DNA of 64,000 bases from Molossus alvarezi (GCA_037176705.1 JBAWUJ010000056.1:682001-746000), one strand, 5' to 3'. Shown: positions 32,651-44,445, counted from the first letter of the stretch. Numbers and translations: made by a program. The notes: generated from the sequence alone by a model not told the origin.

Positions 32651-33162
32651 TGGCAGCAGAAGCCTGAGGACAGGGTGCCTGAGGGGCAGGGCTGGGACAG
32701 AGGCCACTTTCCTGTAGGAGTCCCCTGAGCAGCAATTATTATGGAGCCTACAGTGGGCAGCTTAGATATCTGGCCAGCACTGCCATCCTGACCTCAACAC
32801 AGCCAGTCTAGATCAGAATGTGCAGTGGCTTCTGCCATGTATCAGCCCCTGAAGGGATGAACAGAGCACCACCAATGTCTGCCTCCTCCATGAGCACTAA
32901 TCCAGGCTTCCTCTGAGGGTCTGTATGCCAAGCCATGGTCCCCACAAAGTAGAACTTCCCAGGGCCCCACTCACACTGGGTGTCCCAGGAAGTCCTAAGA
33001 AGGGACCCCACAGCCACTTTTCTGTGTTTTAGGGACACTCATCAGCCTCAGAGTCTGCAATTCCAAATGCCCCCATTGGCTCAGAATAGAGAGAGAAAAC
33101 CAACTTTCAAATAACTAGCTGAAACTCAACAGGAAACCACAGCATAAAATCAGAGTCTCCAT
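32651..33162. other. About 0.5 kb unassigned
   Basis: Might include the rest of the LTR U3. No coding signature. Confidence 0.35.
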
Positions 33163-33290
33163 GTCTTGACTGGTAGGTCAGCTGGTTGTAGTATCAGTTT
33201 GATAAACAAAGGTTGGGGTCTTGATCCCCAATGAGAGCACATACAAGAAGCAACCAAGCAATAAAAAAATAAAGTTGAACAAAAAAAAAT
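33163..33290 (+). mobile_element. Old Ves-type SINE
   Basis: Plus-strand head CTTGACTGGTAGGTCAGCTGG, B-box-like GGTTGGGGTCTTGATCC and an A-rich tail. It is diverged and short. Confidence 0.65.
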
Positions 33291-35194
33291 CTATGTTGTT
33301 TTTTCTCTGTGTGTCTCAATATCAATCAATCAATTACTTACATGATTGGTTCCTGTTCAAATGGGGTCAAAGAAATAGCTGGGCATTTTAGCATCACTTC
33401 TGACCCTGGGCTGACACCAGCTGCACACACAGAAACAAGGTGACCAACTACCAGAACATGTGTGTCCTTATACACACCTTACATATACTAGATACGCAAG
33501 GGCACAGTTGCGTGTTCCCACAGGTGCACAGGTATCTAGACACAAGTATAAAGGAACATTTCAAACTCATGTTTACACAGTCACAGAGATACACACATCT
33601 GGATACCAGACCAAAACCTGTGCAGGCAGGCCTAGGGAAGACACCAGTGCTTTACAGACCATGGTCCTCCCCCCAGATAAATATCTCTCCTGTCCAGCAC
33701 AACAACCTGCCTCCTTGCCAACATTTTCTGTCCATGCCCCCAGGTCCCTGAGTAAATAAGGTCCTAAAAACAGGCCTTGCCCTCCAGGGGACACTCAGTG
33801 AGCCAGCTTCCAAAGCCCAGGCAAGGACTATGAACAGAAAGAGAGGGAGAAGTGCCTACTCACCAGCCTGTCCTATTGATGAGCACCATAAAGGACGCTG
33901 CCATCAGGCTGCTACGTTTCCAAAGCAGAGACAGGTCTCAAGCAAAGGTCTACATTGGTGGTGCTAGATCTGCCCCGTCACTCCACCATGGTCTTTGGTG
34001 ACACAAGAGGGGCTGAACTGCAGCTCCAGGAGCCAGACTTAGCCTTGACTTCTTGGAAGAGGCAGCTGCCAGGGTCCTCCTCATTGCCTCCACCAAAGCC
34101 CATATTCTGCACTGGGGTGGCCTTGTGGGACTGAATCTCCTTTAGGACCATCACTTCAGGCATCACACGGGGCACCAAATGGCCCTGGACAGCAGTGCCC
34201 ACTAGCACTTTTAGCATATTCTCCTTACCATGCCCCAGGGGCCACATGCATCACAAAGGGTCTTTAGAGCTCCCAAGATTCCTGAGCCCAGAGCTAATGT
34301 TGAGCTCTGAATTACTCAACTTCTCCCCAGTGGGCAAAAAAATGTATTTCTACAGGCAACCTACACAGGTTACCCTGCACCTCCCTGGCCTTCTCCCAAC
34401 CAGAAAAATCATCAGCCTGGCCAGCACTCTAGAGCCCTGCAGCCCTGTGCCATCCTGTTTGGAACCCTGTAAGCCTAGAGCTCTGCCCCTTTCTGGGTTA
34501 GGGCTCTGTGGGTTCCTCACAGTTCTCCAGGGGATAGTCCTGACAAGCATTTGCCCTCCCCATGAACCTGCATCTTTGTTTAGACATGAGGCCTCTTCAA
34601 AGCCATTCCCAGGTCTCTGGCTACCATGTGCCTATACTGCTCAGTGGTCATGGGGGTGGTAAGAAGTGGGACCCCTGCTCATGTGTAGACTCTTCTCCAA
34701 GACCAGCACCCACTGAGCCCTCTGCTAGCTGACCCTCTCTTTAAGGAAAACTCTTCCAGGCAAGGAAGCCAATCCTCAGGGCTATAGGAGGCATGCTCTC
34801 CACCCAGCTCATCTGGAGGGTGCCCTGACTGCAGCCCTGGCACTGCTGGCATTAATCCTTTAAGGCCACTGCAAGGGCTGAGTGGTGCCTTCACCCCAGG
34901 GCTTTTCTGGTCTTCTGACTGCAAACATTGTGTCCTGAAAAACAAGCATGCCAAAATATCCCCCACATACAGAAGGCACCTTGGTGCATTGTGAGAAGCC
35001 CCTGCTCACATTTCATGGCCCTTAAGTTGGGACACTTCATTCCTATTGTGGGCACACAGAATTTGCTCGTTTTACTGGATGCTGCCTATAGAAAGACAGG
35101 GTGGTGTTGAGGTGGGGCAAATGGAAATACAGAAGACAGGGACTAGGCCTTACCTATGTTGGGGAGGGGTGAGGTCAAGATGGCTTAGGAAAGC
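33291..35194. other. About 1.9 kb unassigned sequence
   Basis: Short open frames on both strands (the longest on minus are 34247-33978 and 34966-34679, around 90 codons each). Neither resembles a known family to me and neither has neighbouring splice signals I would trust. Confidence 0.45.
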
Positions 35195-37560
35195 CCACGT
35201 TCACCACTCTTATTTAACATAATACTGGAAGTCTTAGCCACAGTGACTAGAAAAAAAGACAAAATATAAAGGATCCAAATAAAAAAGAAAACGTAAAACT
35301 GTCATTATTTGCCAATGACATGATACTGTACATAAAGAACCCTAAAGACTTCATCAAAAATCTACTAGATTTAATAAACAAATTTGGCAAAGTAGCAGGA
35401 TACAAAGTTAACATTAAGAAATAAACAGCATTCTGTTTTATTTTGTTTGTTTGTTTTTATCCTCACCCGAGGACATTTTTTCTTTATTTTTATGTTCATA
35501 TAAAGTGAAAGGGAGAGAGAGGAAGAGAGAAACATTAATGTGAAAGAGACACACTGAGTGGCTGTCCCCCGTGTGACCCAACTAGAGCCAAGGACAAACT
35601 GCATCGGAGGTGCATGCCCTTAGTGGGAATTGAACTCGGGTCTCTCTGGATCACAGGCTGACACTCTAACCACTGAGCAAAACCAGCCAGGGTTCAAAAG
35701 AATCCTTATACACTAATAATAAACTCACAGAAATTGAAACTCAAACAACAATCCCATTTACCATTGAGTAAAGAAAAACTTAAGATATCTAGGAATAAAC
35801 TTAATCCAAAAAGTAAAAAACCTACTTTCAGAAAGCTACATGACATTGAAAAAAGAAATAGAGAAAGATATAAAAAAGTGGAAGCATATACTTTGTTCAT
35901 AGATTAGAAGAATAAACATTGTTAAAAGTCCACACTACCCAAAGCAATCTATAGACTCGATGTAATTTTCATTAAAATACCAATAACATATTTCATAGAT
36001 TTAGAAAAAACTTCAAAAGTTTATATGGAACCAAAAAAGCCCCCAATAGCCACAGCAAATTAGAAAAAAAGAACTAAGTAGGAGGGATCAGAATACCAAA
36101 TATCAGGTTACACTACAAAGCCATTGTAATCAAAACAGCCTGGTATTGGCACAAAAACAGGCATATAGTCAATGGAACAGAACAGACTCAGGACATTATG
36201 CTCAATTAATATTTGACAAAGATGTCAAGAGCATACAATGGAGTAAAGACAGCCTCTTTAATGAAAGGTCTTGGCAAAATAGGACAGACAAATGCAAAAA
36301 AAAAAAAAAAAATGAAATTAGACCACCAACTTACACAATACACAAGAATAAACTCTAAATGAATAAAATACTTAAATGTGACATGTGAATCCATAAATAT
36401 CCTACAAGGAAAAGTAGGCAAAAACATTTCACACAACAATCACCCCACAATTTTTATTGATACAACACTTAAGGTAAAAGAAATAACAACAAAATAATTA
36501 ATACATGGGACTACATCAAACTAGAAATCTTCTGGACAGCAAAACAAATAACCATCAAAATGGAAAGGGAACCTACTATATGGGAGAGAATCATTGCCAA
36601 TGATACATGAGATAAGGGGTTAATTTCCAAAATATATAGAGTACTCATACAAGTCAAAAAAAAAAAAAAAAAAAGACAAAGACACCAAAAAAAAAAATGC
36701 ACAGAGAACCTAAATAGTCACCTTTCCAAACAGGACATACAAGTGGCCAAAAGACATGAAAATTTCTCAGTGTCACTAATCATCAGAAAGATGCAAATTA
36801 AAACAATTTTGAGGTATTACCTCACACCTGCCATAATGGCTGCCATAAACAAATCATCAAACAACAAATACTGGTGAAGGTGTGAAGAAAAGGGGACTTT
36901 AGTACACTGTTGGTAGGAATGCAGACTGGTGTGCAGCCACTATGGAAATAAATATGGTGTTTTCACAAAAAATTAAAAATTAAACTGCCATTTGACCCAG
37001 TGATGTCACTTCTAGGAATATATTCTAAGAAGCCTGAAATACCAATCAGAAAAGATATATGTACCCCTATGTTCATAACAGCACTATTTACAATTGCTAA
37101 GTTCTGAAAAGAGCCAAAGTGTCCATCAGGAGATGAGTGGATAATAAAGCTGTGGTACATTTACACAATGAAAATCTATGCAGCTGTTAACAAAAAAAGA
37201 TCTTTTATTTTTTGAGATGACATGGAGAGACCTGGCAAGTATTATGCTGAGAGAAATAACCCAGTCAGAAAAAGACAAGTAATACATGATCTTACTGATT
37301 TATAGAATATCATGGACAAAATAACCTCTTGATAACAACAGATCCAGAAACAGAAAGCAGAAAACAGGCTGAAAAATCTCAGGGTTGGGAAGAGATAAAC
37401 CAAAGAACTATATGCATATATTCACATCCAGCAGACACAAACAATAGTTTGGGAAAAGCAGGAGGGGGTGGGAGGCAGAAAGGAGTAAGTCAATGGGCTA
37501 AAAATGGGTGATATTCACAATAATTTCAACAATAAAGATAAAATATAGACAGAGTTGGGG
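35195..37560 (+). mobile_element. 5'-truncated L1 (L1-f), split by a SINE
   Basis: Begins in ORF2 RT just before the active-site strand (the CATTATTTGCCAATGACATG codons give LFANDM where intact L1 has FADDM), continues through the C-terminus and ends in a 3' UTR near 37555. Frames are decayed throughout. A Ves SINE sits at 35434-35692. Confidence 0.85.
35434..35692 (-). mobile_element. Ves-type SINE in L1-f
   Basis: Minus-strand copy: T-rich end, TATCCTCACCCGAGGACA block, GA-rich body and tRNA-like head ending AACCAGCCAGGG. The TATCCTCACCCGAGGA block is shared with the SINE at 7572, so both belong to one subtype. Confidence 0.88.
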
Positions 37561-37589
37561 AGGTAAGATAAAACAATGACACTAAAAAC

Positions 37590-38112
37590 AAAAAAGTTTA
37601 CACTACCCAAAGCAACCTATAAATTCAATGCAATTTATATAAAGATACCAATGGCATATTTTAGAGAAGTATAACAAATTTTCCAAAAATTTATATGAAA
37701 CCACAAAAGACACCAAATAGCCATAGCAATCTTGAGAAAGAAGAATAAAGTTGGAGGATGCATGCTACATAATATCTAACTATACTGTAAGGCCATTGTA
37801 ATCAAAACAGCACAGTACTGTCTTCAAAACAAACATGAAGATCAATGGACCAGACTATAGAGCCTAGAAATAAATCCACACCTTTATAGTTAACATTTGA
37901 TCAAAAAATAAATGCAAGTACATACAATGGGGTAAAATAATTTGGTCAACCAGTAGGGCTGAGAAATTGAACAGATAGGTGAACAAAAAAGAAAAAACAA
38001 AAACAAAACTAGAGCACCTTCTTACACTACACACAAAAATACATGTAGAATGAATTAATGACAAATATTAAAGTCAAACTGATAAAAATTCTAGAAAAAA
38101 ACACAGGCAAGT
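37590..38112 (+). mobile_element. L1 ORF2 fragment (L1-g)
   Basis: Plus-strand ORF2 region from the CTACCCAAAGCAA block to just past AAAATTCTAGAA, with no open frame. It ends abruptly where inverted L1 sequence begins. Confidence 0.75.
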
Positions 38113-38617
38113 AGAATTTTGTTGGAGTGTTTAGGGTTTTCTATGTACAATATCATGTCATCTGCAAATAATGACAATTTCACTTCCTCCTTTCCAATTT
38201 GGATCCACTTTATTTTTTCTTCATGTTTAATTGCTGTGGCTAAGACTTCCAGTACTATGTTAAATAAGAGAGGCAAAAGTGGGCATTCTTGTCTTGTTTC
38301 TGTTCTTAAGGAAAATGATTTTTGTTTTTACCCACTGAGTATGATGTTGGCTTTAGGTCTTTCATATATGGCCTTTATTATGTTGATATATGATCCCTCT
38401 ACTCCCAAATTGCTGAGCATTTTGATCAAAATGGGTGCTGGATTTTGTTGAATGCTTCTTCAGCATCTATTGATATGATCATATGGTTTATATCTTTCCT
38501 TTTGTTTATGTGATGTATCCCATTTATTGATTTGCAAATATCATACCATCCTTGCATGCTTGGGATGAAACACACTTGGTCATGATGAATAATTTTTTTG
38601 ATGTATTGCTGGATTTG
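38113..38617 (-). mobile_element. 5'-inverted L1 (L1-h), inverted arm part 1
   Basis: Reverse complement of ORF2 RT starting at the FADD region and going upstream; a minus-strand open stretch at 38091-38276 reads [16 protein letters not shown]. It is interrupted by the HAL1 at 38618 and continues at 40907. Confidence 0.82.
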
Positions 38618-38987
38618 TTTTTTTTTTTTTTCCCAAATCTTTATTGTTGGATGTAAAATGTATTACAGATGTTCCACATTTTTCCCCCATTGACCCCCTC
38701 CTCCCCCCTCCCGCCCCCCTCCCACCTTTTCCCACATTATTGTCTGTGTCCATTGGTTATGTATATAAGTTCTTTGGTTTATTTCTTCCCACCCTCCCAA
38801 CCCCTTTCCCTTTGAGGTTTGTCAGTCTAGCAATGAATTTGTGCTTCTTAATCCCTTCACCTTTTTCACCCATTCCCCCAATCCCCTTCCCAACTGGCAA
38901 CCACCAAAATGTTCTCTGTATCTATGAGAATGTTTCTGTTCTTCCTGTTCATTTTGTTTGTAGATTCCATTGTTGATAGATATGCAT

Positions 38988-39929
38988 TCATTGCCATTTT
39001 GTTTGTTCATACATTTTATCTTTTTCTTCAAAAAGACCCTTCATCATTTCATATAATAATGGTTTGGTGGTGATGAACTCCTTTAACTTTTTCTTGTCTG
39101 GGAAAGTTTTTGTATGTCCATCGATTCTAAATGACAGCTTTGCAGGATAGAGTAATTTTGGTTGTAGGTTCTTGGTTCTCATCACTCTAAATATTTCTTG
39201 CCACTCCCTTCTGGCCTGCAAAGTTTCTTTTGAGAAATCAGCTGACAGCCTAATGGGTACTCCCTTGTAGGTAACTATCTGCCTTTCTCTTGCTGCTTTT
39301 AATATTCTCTCTTTGTCTTGAACCTTTTGCATTTTGATGATGATGTGTCTTGGTGTGGGCCTCTTGGGGTTCATCTTGCTTGGGACTCTCTGTGCTTCCT
39401 GGACTTGTATGTCTGTTTCCTTCACCAAGTTAGGAAAGTTTTCTGCCATTATTGTTTCAAACAGGTTTTCGATTTCTTGTTCTCTCTCTTCTCCTTCGGG
39501 CACCCCCAAGATGCGAATGTTGGCACGCTTGAAGTTATCCCAGAGGCTCCTTACTCTATCCTAATTTTTTTGGATTCTTTTTTCTTTTTGCTCTTCTGAT
39601 TGGGGATTTTTTGCTTCCTTATATTCCAAATCGATGGTTTGCTCCTTGGATCTACATACTCTATTATTGAAGCTGTGTAAATTATTCTTTATTTCAGTTA
39701 ATGCCTCCTTTAATTCTAACTGTGTATCCATGATTTCTAACTGGTACTTTTTTATGCTCTTGATGCCCTCCCTAAGTTCACTGAGGTTCTCACCAAGTTC
39801 ATTGAGCATCCTTATAAGCAGTATTTTGAACTCAGTATCTGTTAGGTTGCTTATCTCCCTTTCGCTTAGTTCTTTTATTGGGGTTTTGTTCTGTTCTTTC
39901 ATTTGGGACCTGTTTCTTTGTATCCTCAT
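38988..39929 (-). pseudogene. HAL1 ORF1, one in-frame stop
   Basis: L1 ORF1 proteins bind RNA and act as chaperones in the retrotransposition particle. The ATG (39927-39929) follows CCAAA. From the N-terminus: a basic start (RIQRNRSQMKEQ), a coiled coil of about residues 30-110 (ELREGIKSIKKYQLEIMDTQ), an RRM-like domain (NIRILGVPEGEEREQEIENL) and a C-terminal domain (QARREWQEIFRVMRTKNLQP). The only break in 313 codons is a TAG at 39561-39563 right after a run of A codons. Openness apart from one stop suggests a fairly recent insertion. Confidence 0.88.
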
Positions 39930-40627
39930 TTTGGCTGCCTCCCTGTGTTTGTTTCTGTGTATTACTTAATGAGCGGTATGGGGCTCGCTGAGACCCGGTG
40001 CTGCTCGTTTGAAAGAATTTAGGAAAAACCTGAAGCAGGATCCAAGACCGGCCAATCCTATGGTTAAGCAAGTGACAACAGCTTGAAAGTTGTGTGGGGC
40101 GGGGTGGGGCGCGGCCTCAGGGAGTCAGCCGGGCGGGGCTACCAGTGTGAGCCAGGTTGCTGGAGTCCCAGATATGGCTTCTGTCTGCCGCCCCCGGGAA
40201 GGGCTCACCAAAGGAACAAAGGCCTCTTACAGCACGTTTGTCCCCGATGAAGGCCCCTCTCCAGCCCTCGCTCCAGTGCCAAACAGCTCAGTTCTTCCCT
40301 GTGTGTCTCTGGTTCCCCTCGAGCTGCCTCCCCTCCGAGCTTAGAGGGAGAGGGTCTGATAAGTCCGTGCGCGGGCCCTTTAGGGGGCTGCCTGGGGTTC
40401 CAGCCACTTCAGCTTCCCTGAGCCTCAGTTTCCGCTGGTTTTTCCAGCCAGAAGTTATGGGGACTTCTCTTCCTGGCACTGGAACCCTGAACGGGGCACC
40501 TGGTGTGGGACGGGGACCCCTCAGTCCTCAGGAAGGACCTTCCCAGCCGCGGGAGCCTCCTGAATTTTATCCACCACGCTTGGGTGTGGGACCAGCCTGT
40601 CTCGCACCTGCGTGCTCCACCGCCACT

Positions 40628-40684
40628 GCGCCGCCGCCGCCGCCCCTCGCGCCGCCGCCGCCGCCGCCCCTCGCGCCGCCGCCT
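40628..40684 (-). repeat. GCC/GGC-rich tandem tract in HAL1 5' region
   Basis: Two direct copies of a GCGCCGCCGCCGCCG(CCG)CCCCTC unit and a partial third. The minus (sense) strand is G-rich and could form G-quadruplex structure. Confidence 0.8.
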
Positions 40685-40850
40685 GTCCTACCGGTCTGGA
40701 TGTAGCTGCTTTTTTTTTTCCCCCTTAGTTCCGTAGTTGTACGACTTCCATTCAGCTTGATTTCAGGCGGTTTTGAATGATGGTTGTTCTTTAGTTTAGT
40801 TGTAACTTTGATGTGGTTGTGGGAGGACGCGATACCGCGTTTACCTACGC

Positions 40851-40892
40851 CACCATCTTGACCGGAAGTCCCACCATCTTGACCGGAAGTCC
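40851..40892 (-). promoter_or_regulatory. Duplicated 21-bp HAL1 5' end with YY1-like site
   Basis: CACCATCTTGACCGGAAGTCC (plus) occurs twice without gap, at 40851-40871 and 40872-40892. On the sense strand each copy has GGTCAAGATGGTG at the expected L1 start. YY1 motifs at L1 5' ends direct accurate initiation. Confidence 0.8.
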
Positions 40893-40906
40893 TATTGCTG
40901 GATTTG

Positions 40907-41378
40907 ATTTGCGGATATTTTGTTCAGGATTTTGGCATCTCTGTTCATCAGGGATATTGGCCTGCAGTGTTCTGTCTTTGTAGTGTCCTTTTCCGGTTTT
41001 GGAATTAGGATTATGCTGGCCTGATAAAATAAGTTTGGAAGTGTTCCATCTTCTTGGATTTCCTGGAATAATTTGAAAAGAATGGATATTACATCTTCTT
41101 TGAATGTTCAGTAAAACACCCCCGTGAAGCCATCTGGGCCTAGGCTTTGGTTTGCTGGGAGTTTCTTGATTACATATTCAATTCTCTTTGTTGTTATTGG
41201 TCTGTTTAAGTTTACTATCTCTTCTTGATTCAGTTTTGAAAGGCTGTGTGTTTCTAGAAATTTATCCATTTCCCCTAAATTGTCCAATTTGTTGGCATAT
41301 AAGTGTTCATAGTATGTTTTGATGATTCTTTGTATTTCTGTGGTGTCAGTTGTAACTTCTCCTCTTTCATTTCTGATC
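40907..41378 (-). mobile_element. 5'-inverted L1 (L1-h), inverted arm part 2
   Basis: Continues L1-h on minus after the HAL1 insertion, from ORF2 near the RT start (GPDGFTGEF region at about 41130) up to the GGTGTCAG/RNERGE region at 41378, where orientation flips. Confidence 0.82.
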
Positions 41379-41640
41379 CATCAAAAAGCTACTAGATTTA
41401 ATAAATAAATTTGGCAAAGTACCAGAGTACAAAATTGACATCAAGAAATCGCCAGCATTTTTATACACCAATGATGAAATCATAGAAAGAGAAACTACAA
41501 AGACCATCCCATTTAATCATTGCAGCAAAATAATTAAGATACCTAGGAATAAACTTAACCAAAGAAGTAAAAAACATCTTCACAAAACAATACATGTCAT
41601 GAAAAAAAGAAATAGAGAAAGATATAAAAAGTGGAAGCAT
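41379..41640 (+). mobile_element. L1-h, forward arm part 1
   Basis: The forward orientation begins at the L1 position where the inverted arm ended (the CATCAAAAAGCTACTAG region, just after the FADD strand), which is the twin-priming signature. The last 16 bases are the left copy of the L1-i target duplication. Confidence 0.8.
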
Positions 41641-42575
41641 TAATTTCCAATATATATAGTGTGCTCATACAACTCCACAAAAGGAAGACAAAGAACCCAA
41701 TTAAAAAATGGGCAGAGGAGCTGAATAGACACCTCTCCAAACAGGACATACAAATGGCCAAAAGACATATGAAGAAATGCTCAACATCACTAATCATCAG
41801 AGAGATGCAAATTAAAACAACAATGAGGTATCACCTCACACCTGTCAGAATGGCCACCATCAACAAATCATCAAACAACAAGTGTTGGCGAGGGTGTGGA
41901 GAAAAGGGGACTCTAATACACTGCTGGTGGGAATGCAGACTGGTGCAGCCGCTATGGAAAACAATATGGTGCTACCTCAAAAAATTAAAAATTGAACTTC
42001 CATTTGACCCAGTGATCCCACTGCTGGGAATATACCCTAAGAAGCCTGAAACACCAATCAGGAAGAATATATGTACCCCCATGTTCATAGCAGCACTATT
42101 TACAATAGCTAAGATCTGGAAACAGCCCAAGTGTCCACCGGTAGACGAATGGATCAAAAAGCTGTGGTACATATACACAATGGAGTACTATGCAGCGGTA
42201 AGAAAGAAAGATCTCTTATCCTTTGAGACGACATGGAGGGACCTGGAAAGTATTATCCTAAGTGAAAGAAGCCAAGCAGAAAAAGACAAATACCACATGA
42301 TCTCACTTATATACGGAATATAATGAACATAACAGTCTGAGGAATACAGTAGACCCAGACACATGGAAGTAGGGCACAGACTGACATCCCTCAGAAGAGG
42401 GGATGGGGGGTGGGGGGTGGGAAGAGATAAACCACAGAACTTATATGCATGTATGCATGACCAATGGACATGGACAACTAAGCCGGGGAAAGGGTGGAGG
42501 GGTGGGGTGGGGGGTGCCAATGGGGTAAAAAGGTAAAATATCTGTAACAAATAAATAAATAAATAAATAAATAAA
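41641..42575 (+). mobile_element. Young 5'-truncated L1 (L1-i)
   Basis: Carries the final part of ORF2 in an open frame to the normal stop (42323), the 3' UTR and an (AAAT)n tail. A 16-bp target duplication TAAAAAGTGGAAGCAT lies at 41625-41640 and 42576-42591. The sequence is about 99 % the same by eye as the end of the full-length L1 at 47585-48490, including the ACCGGTAGACGAATGG variant not seen in other copies here. Confidence 0.93.
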
Positions 42576-42693
42576 TAAAAAGTGGAAGCATATACCTTGT
42601 TTATGGATTGGAAAAATTAACATAATTAAAATGTCCATACTACCCAAAGCTATTTATAGATTCAATGCAATCCCCATCAAAATACCAACAACA
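42576..42693 (+). mobile_element. L1-h, forward arm part 2
   Basis: Short continuation of the ORF2 thumb region between two younger L1 insertions. It contains the AAAATGTCCATACTACCCAA block and ends in the left target duplication of the full-length L1. Confidence 0.85.
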
Positions 42694-43517
42694 CACACAC
42701 AAAAAAAAATGGCGGCAGAGTGAACGGAGCTACACAGACTGTCTCCCAGAACCAAACTGGAATTACAACTATAACACAGACAAATCAACGGGAAAAAGCA
42801 ACAGAAAAGCAGCTTGCGAGGACCATACAACGAGGGACACCGACTCGATCCCGGTAGGCTTGCGAAGGCGCGAGACGGGGCTGGGAGCCCACGGTTGGCA
42901 GCTCAGCAGCGGCCTTAGCTGGGAGCGGCGCCCGCGGGTCACACTCCCAGGCGGCTCCACAGCGCAGCTGGGACAGAGGCTGAAACAGCCACAGCCACTC
43001 ACCTTGGGCTCCGGCAGAGGGAGGGCAGACTGGACTGGAACTGTGTCGGGACACTCGGGGTTTGGAGGGTGCTCAGAGCTTTGGCTGAGTACAGCCACAC
43101 AGGACTGTGGCCACATTGCTCCTTCCCAGGGCTCTGAGGAGAGGCAGCAGCCCCTCCCTCGGAGATCCAACCCCACCCTGTGGGCCATTGAAGTGCTAAT
43201 TGAGGCTCACTAACAACCAGCATCTGCCCCACCCTCGTGAAAGCCCCTTGGCTGAGCACCAGAGGGAGTTTTTCAATCAACTGACAACCCAAAACTCATC
43301 AATTAACCTAGACTGCTAGCCTCCAGGCAAAAAGCTAGAGGATAACAGTACCTTTCCTGGACTGGCAACTTTAACCAGGAAAGTAAGACTTGACAGAGGT
43401 GTTCAACGTGGGTCTTCCCTCACTCATCTAAACACAGGAGAGGGAGCCACAAATAGCAGAACACCAACACCCACAGGGAGAACTTGACAGGCTCCAAAGC
43501 CCACAGTGATAGCCAAA
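42694..43517 (+). promoter_or_regulatory. 5' UTR / promoter of the full-length L1
   Basis: Starts with an A run and AAAATGGCGGCAGAG, an almost ideal YY1 motif at the 5' end, followed by 800 bases of moderately GC-rich sequence. This corresponds to the internal polymerase II promoter of L1. Confidence 0.75.
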
Positions 43518-44400
43518 ATGGTGAAACACAGAAACAGAAGCCAAATGAAAGAGCAAGACACCTCCACCGAAGATGAGATCAATGTGGAGCAATTAGGCAT
43601 GTTAACAGAGCTAGAATTCAGAGCCATGATCTTGAGGAAGCTGAACAGCATGAGTAAGGACATAGAGACACTGAAAATAAGCCAAATGGAAATTAAAAAC
43701 CAACAAGAAGAGATAAAAAATGACATATCTGAAATGAAAAACACATTGGAAGGTTTAAAAAGCAGAGTAGGGGAAGCTGAGGACCGGATCAGTGAATTAG
43801 AAGACAGGGTAGAAAAAATCAACCAATCAGAAAAACAAAAGGAAAAAACTATTAAAAAACAGGAAGACAGCTTAAGAGAACTATGGGACAACTGGAAACG
43901 TAATAATATTCGCATCATAGGAGTCCCCGAAGAAGAAGAAAATGAGCAAGGGATAGAGAATATATTCAAAAAAAATAGTGAGAGAAAACTTCCCTAATTT
44001 GGTGAAGGAAGAAGGCATTCAAGTTCAAGAAGCACAGAGAGTCCCAATTAAGAAGAATCCAAACAGGCCCACACCAAGACACATAGTAATTAAAATGCCA
44101 CAAATTAAAGACAAAGAGAGAATCCTAAAAGCAGCAAGAGATAAGCAACAGGTTACCTACAAAGGGAACCCCATAAGGCTCTCAGCTGACTTCTCACAAG
44201 AAACACTACAGGCCAGAAGAGAATGGCATGAAGTAATCAAAGTCATGAAAAACAAGAATCTGAATCCAAGACTACTCTACCCAGCAAGGCTATCATTCAA
44301 AATAGAAGATCAAATAAAGAGCTTCCCAGACAAAAATAAGCTAAGGGAATACATTAGCACCAAACCAGCACTGCAAGAAATGTTAAAAGGACTGCTGTAA
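43518..44400 (+). pseudogene. L1 ORF1, one frameshift
   Basis: The ATG is followed by MVKHRNRSQMKEQ. Residues 40-115 form a coiled coil with heptads (ISQMEIKNQQEEIKNDISEM, VGEAEDRISELEDRVEK), then the RRM (NNIRIIGVPEEEENEQGIEN) and the C-terminal domain (ARREWHEVIKVMKNKNLNPR). The frame changes at an eight-A run (43968-43975), where the L1 at 51467 has one A fewer and an intact frame. The stop is TAA at 44398-44400. ORF1p is the trimeric RNA-binding chaperone of L1 particles. Confidence 0.9.
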
Positions 44401-44445
44401 TTAGCAGGAGAAGTGGGAAGAAAAACAGAACCACACTAAACAAAA

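Larger units (their letters stand above)
38618..40892 (-). mobile_element. Complete HAL1-like (half-L1) element
   Basis: It reads on minus: 5' end GGACTTCCGGTCAAGATGG (YY1-like CAAGATGG), a GC-rich 5' region of about 960 bases, an L1-type ORF1, then directly a 3' UTR and poly-A, with no ORF2 sequence. It is flanked by a perfect 14-bp target duplication, TATTGCTGGATTTG, at 38604-38617 and 40893-40906. The host L1 resumes exactly after it. Half-L1 elements are non-autonomous and need L1 ORF2 protein in trans. The 2275-bp length fits an ORF1-only element. An internally deleted L1 is the alternative, but the distinct 5' and 3' UTRs and the more diverged ORF1 favour HAL1. Confidence 0.85.

Noticed and set aside
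39990..40900. CpG-island promoter with first exon of a host gene
   Set aside because: The GC-rich segment ends exactly at the target duplication of the HAL1 element and is followed by its ORF1 on the same strand, so it is the HAL1 5' region.
42665..43292. Open frames of 90-180 codons on both strands in the L1 5' UTR
   Set aside because: They are GC-driven and lie in the untranslated region before ORF1. An antisense ORF0-like product was considered, but there is no evidence for it here.
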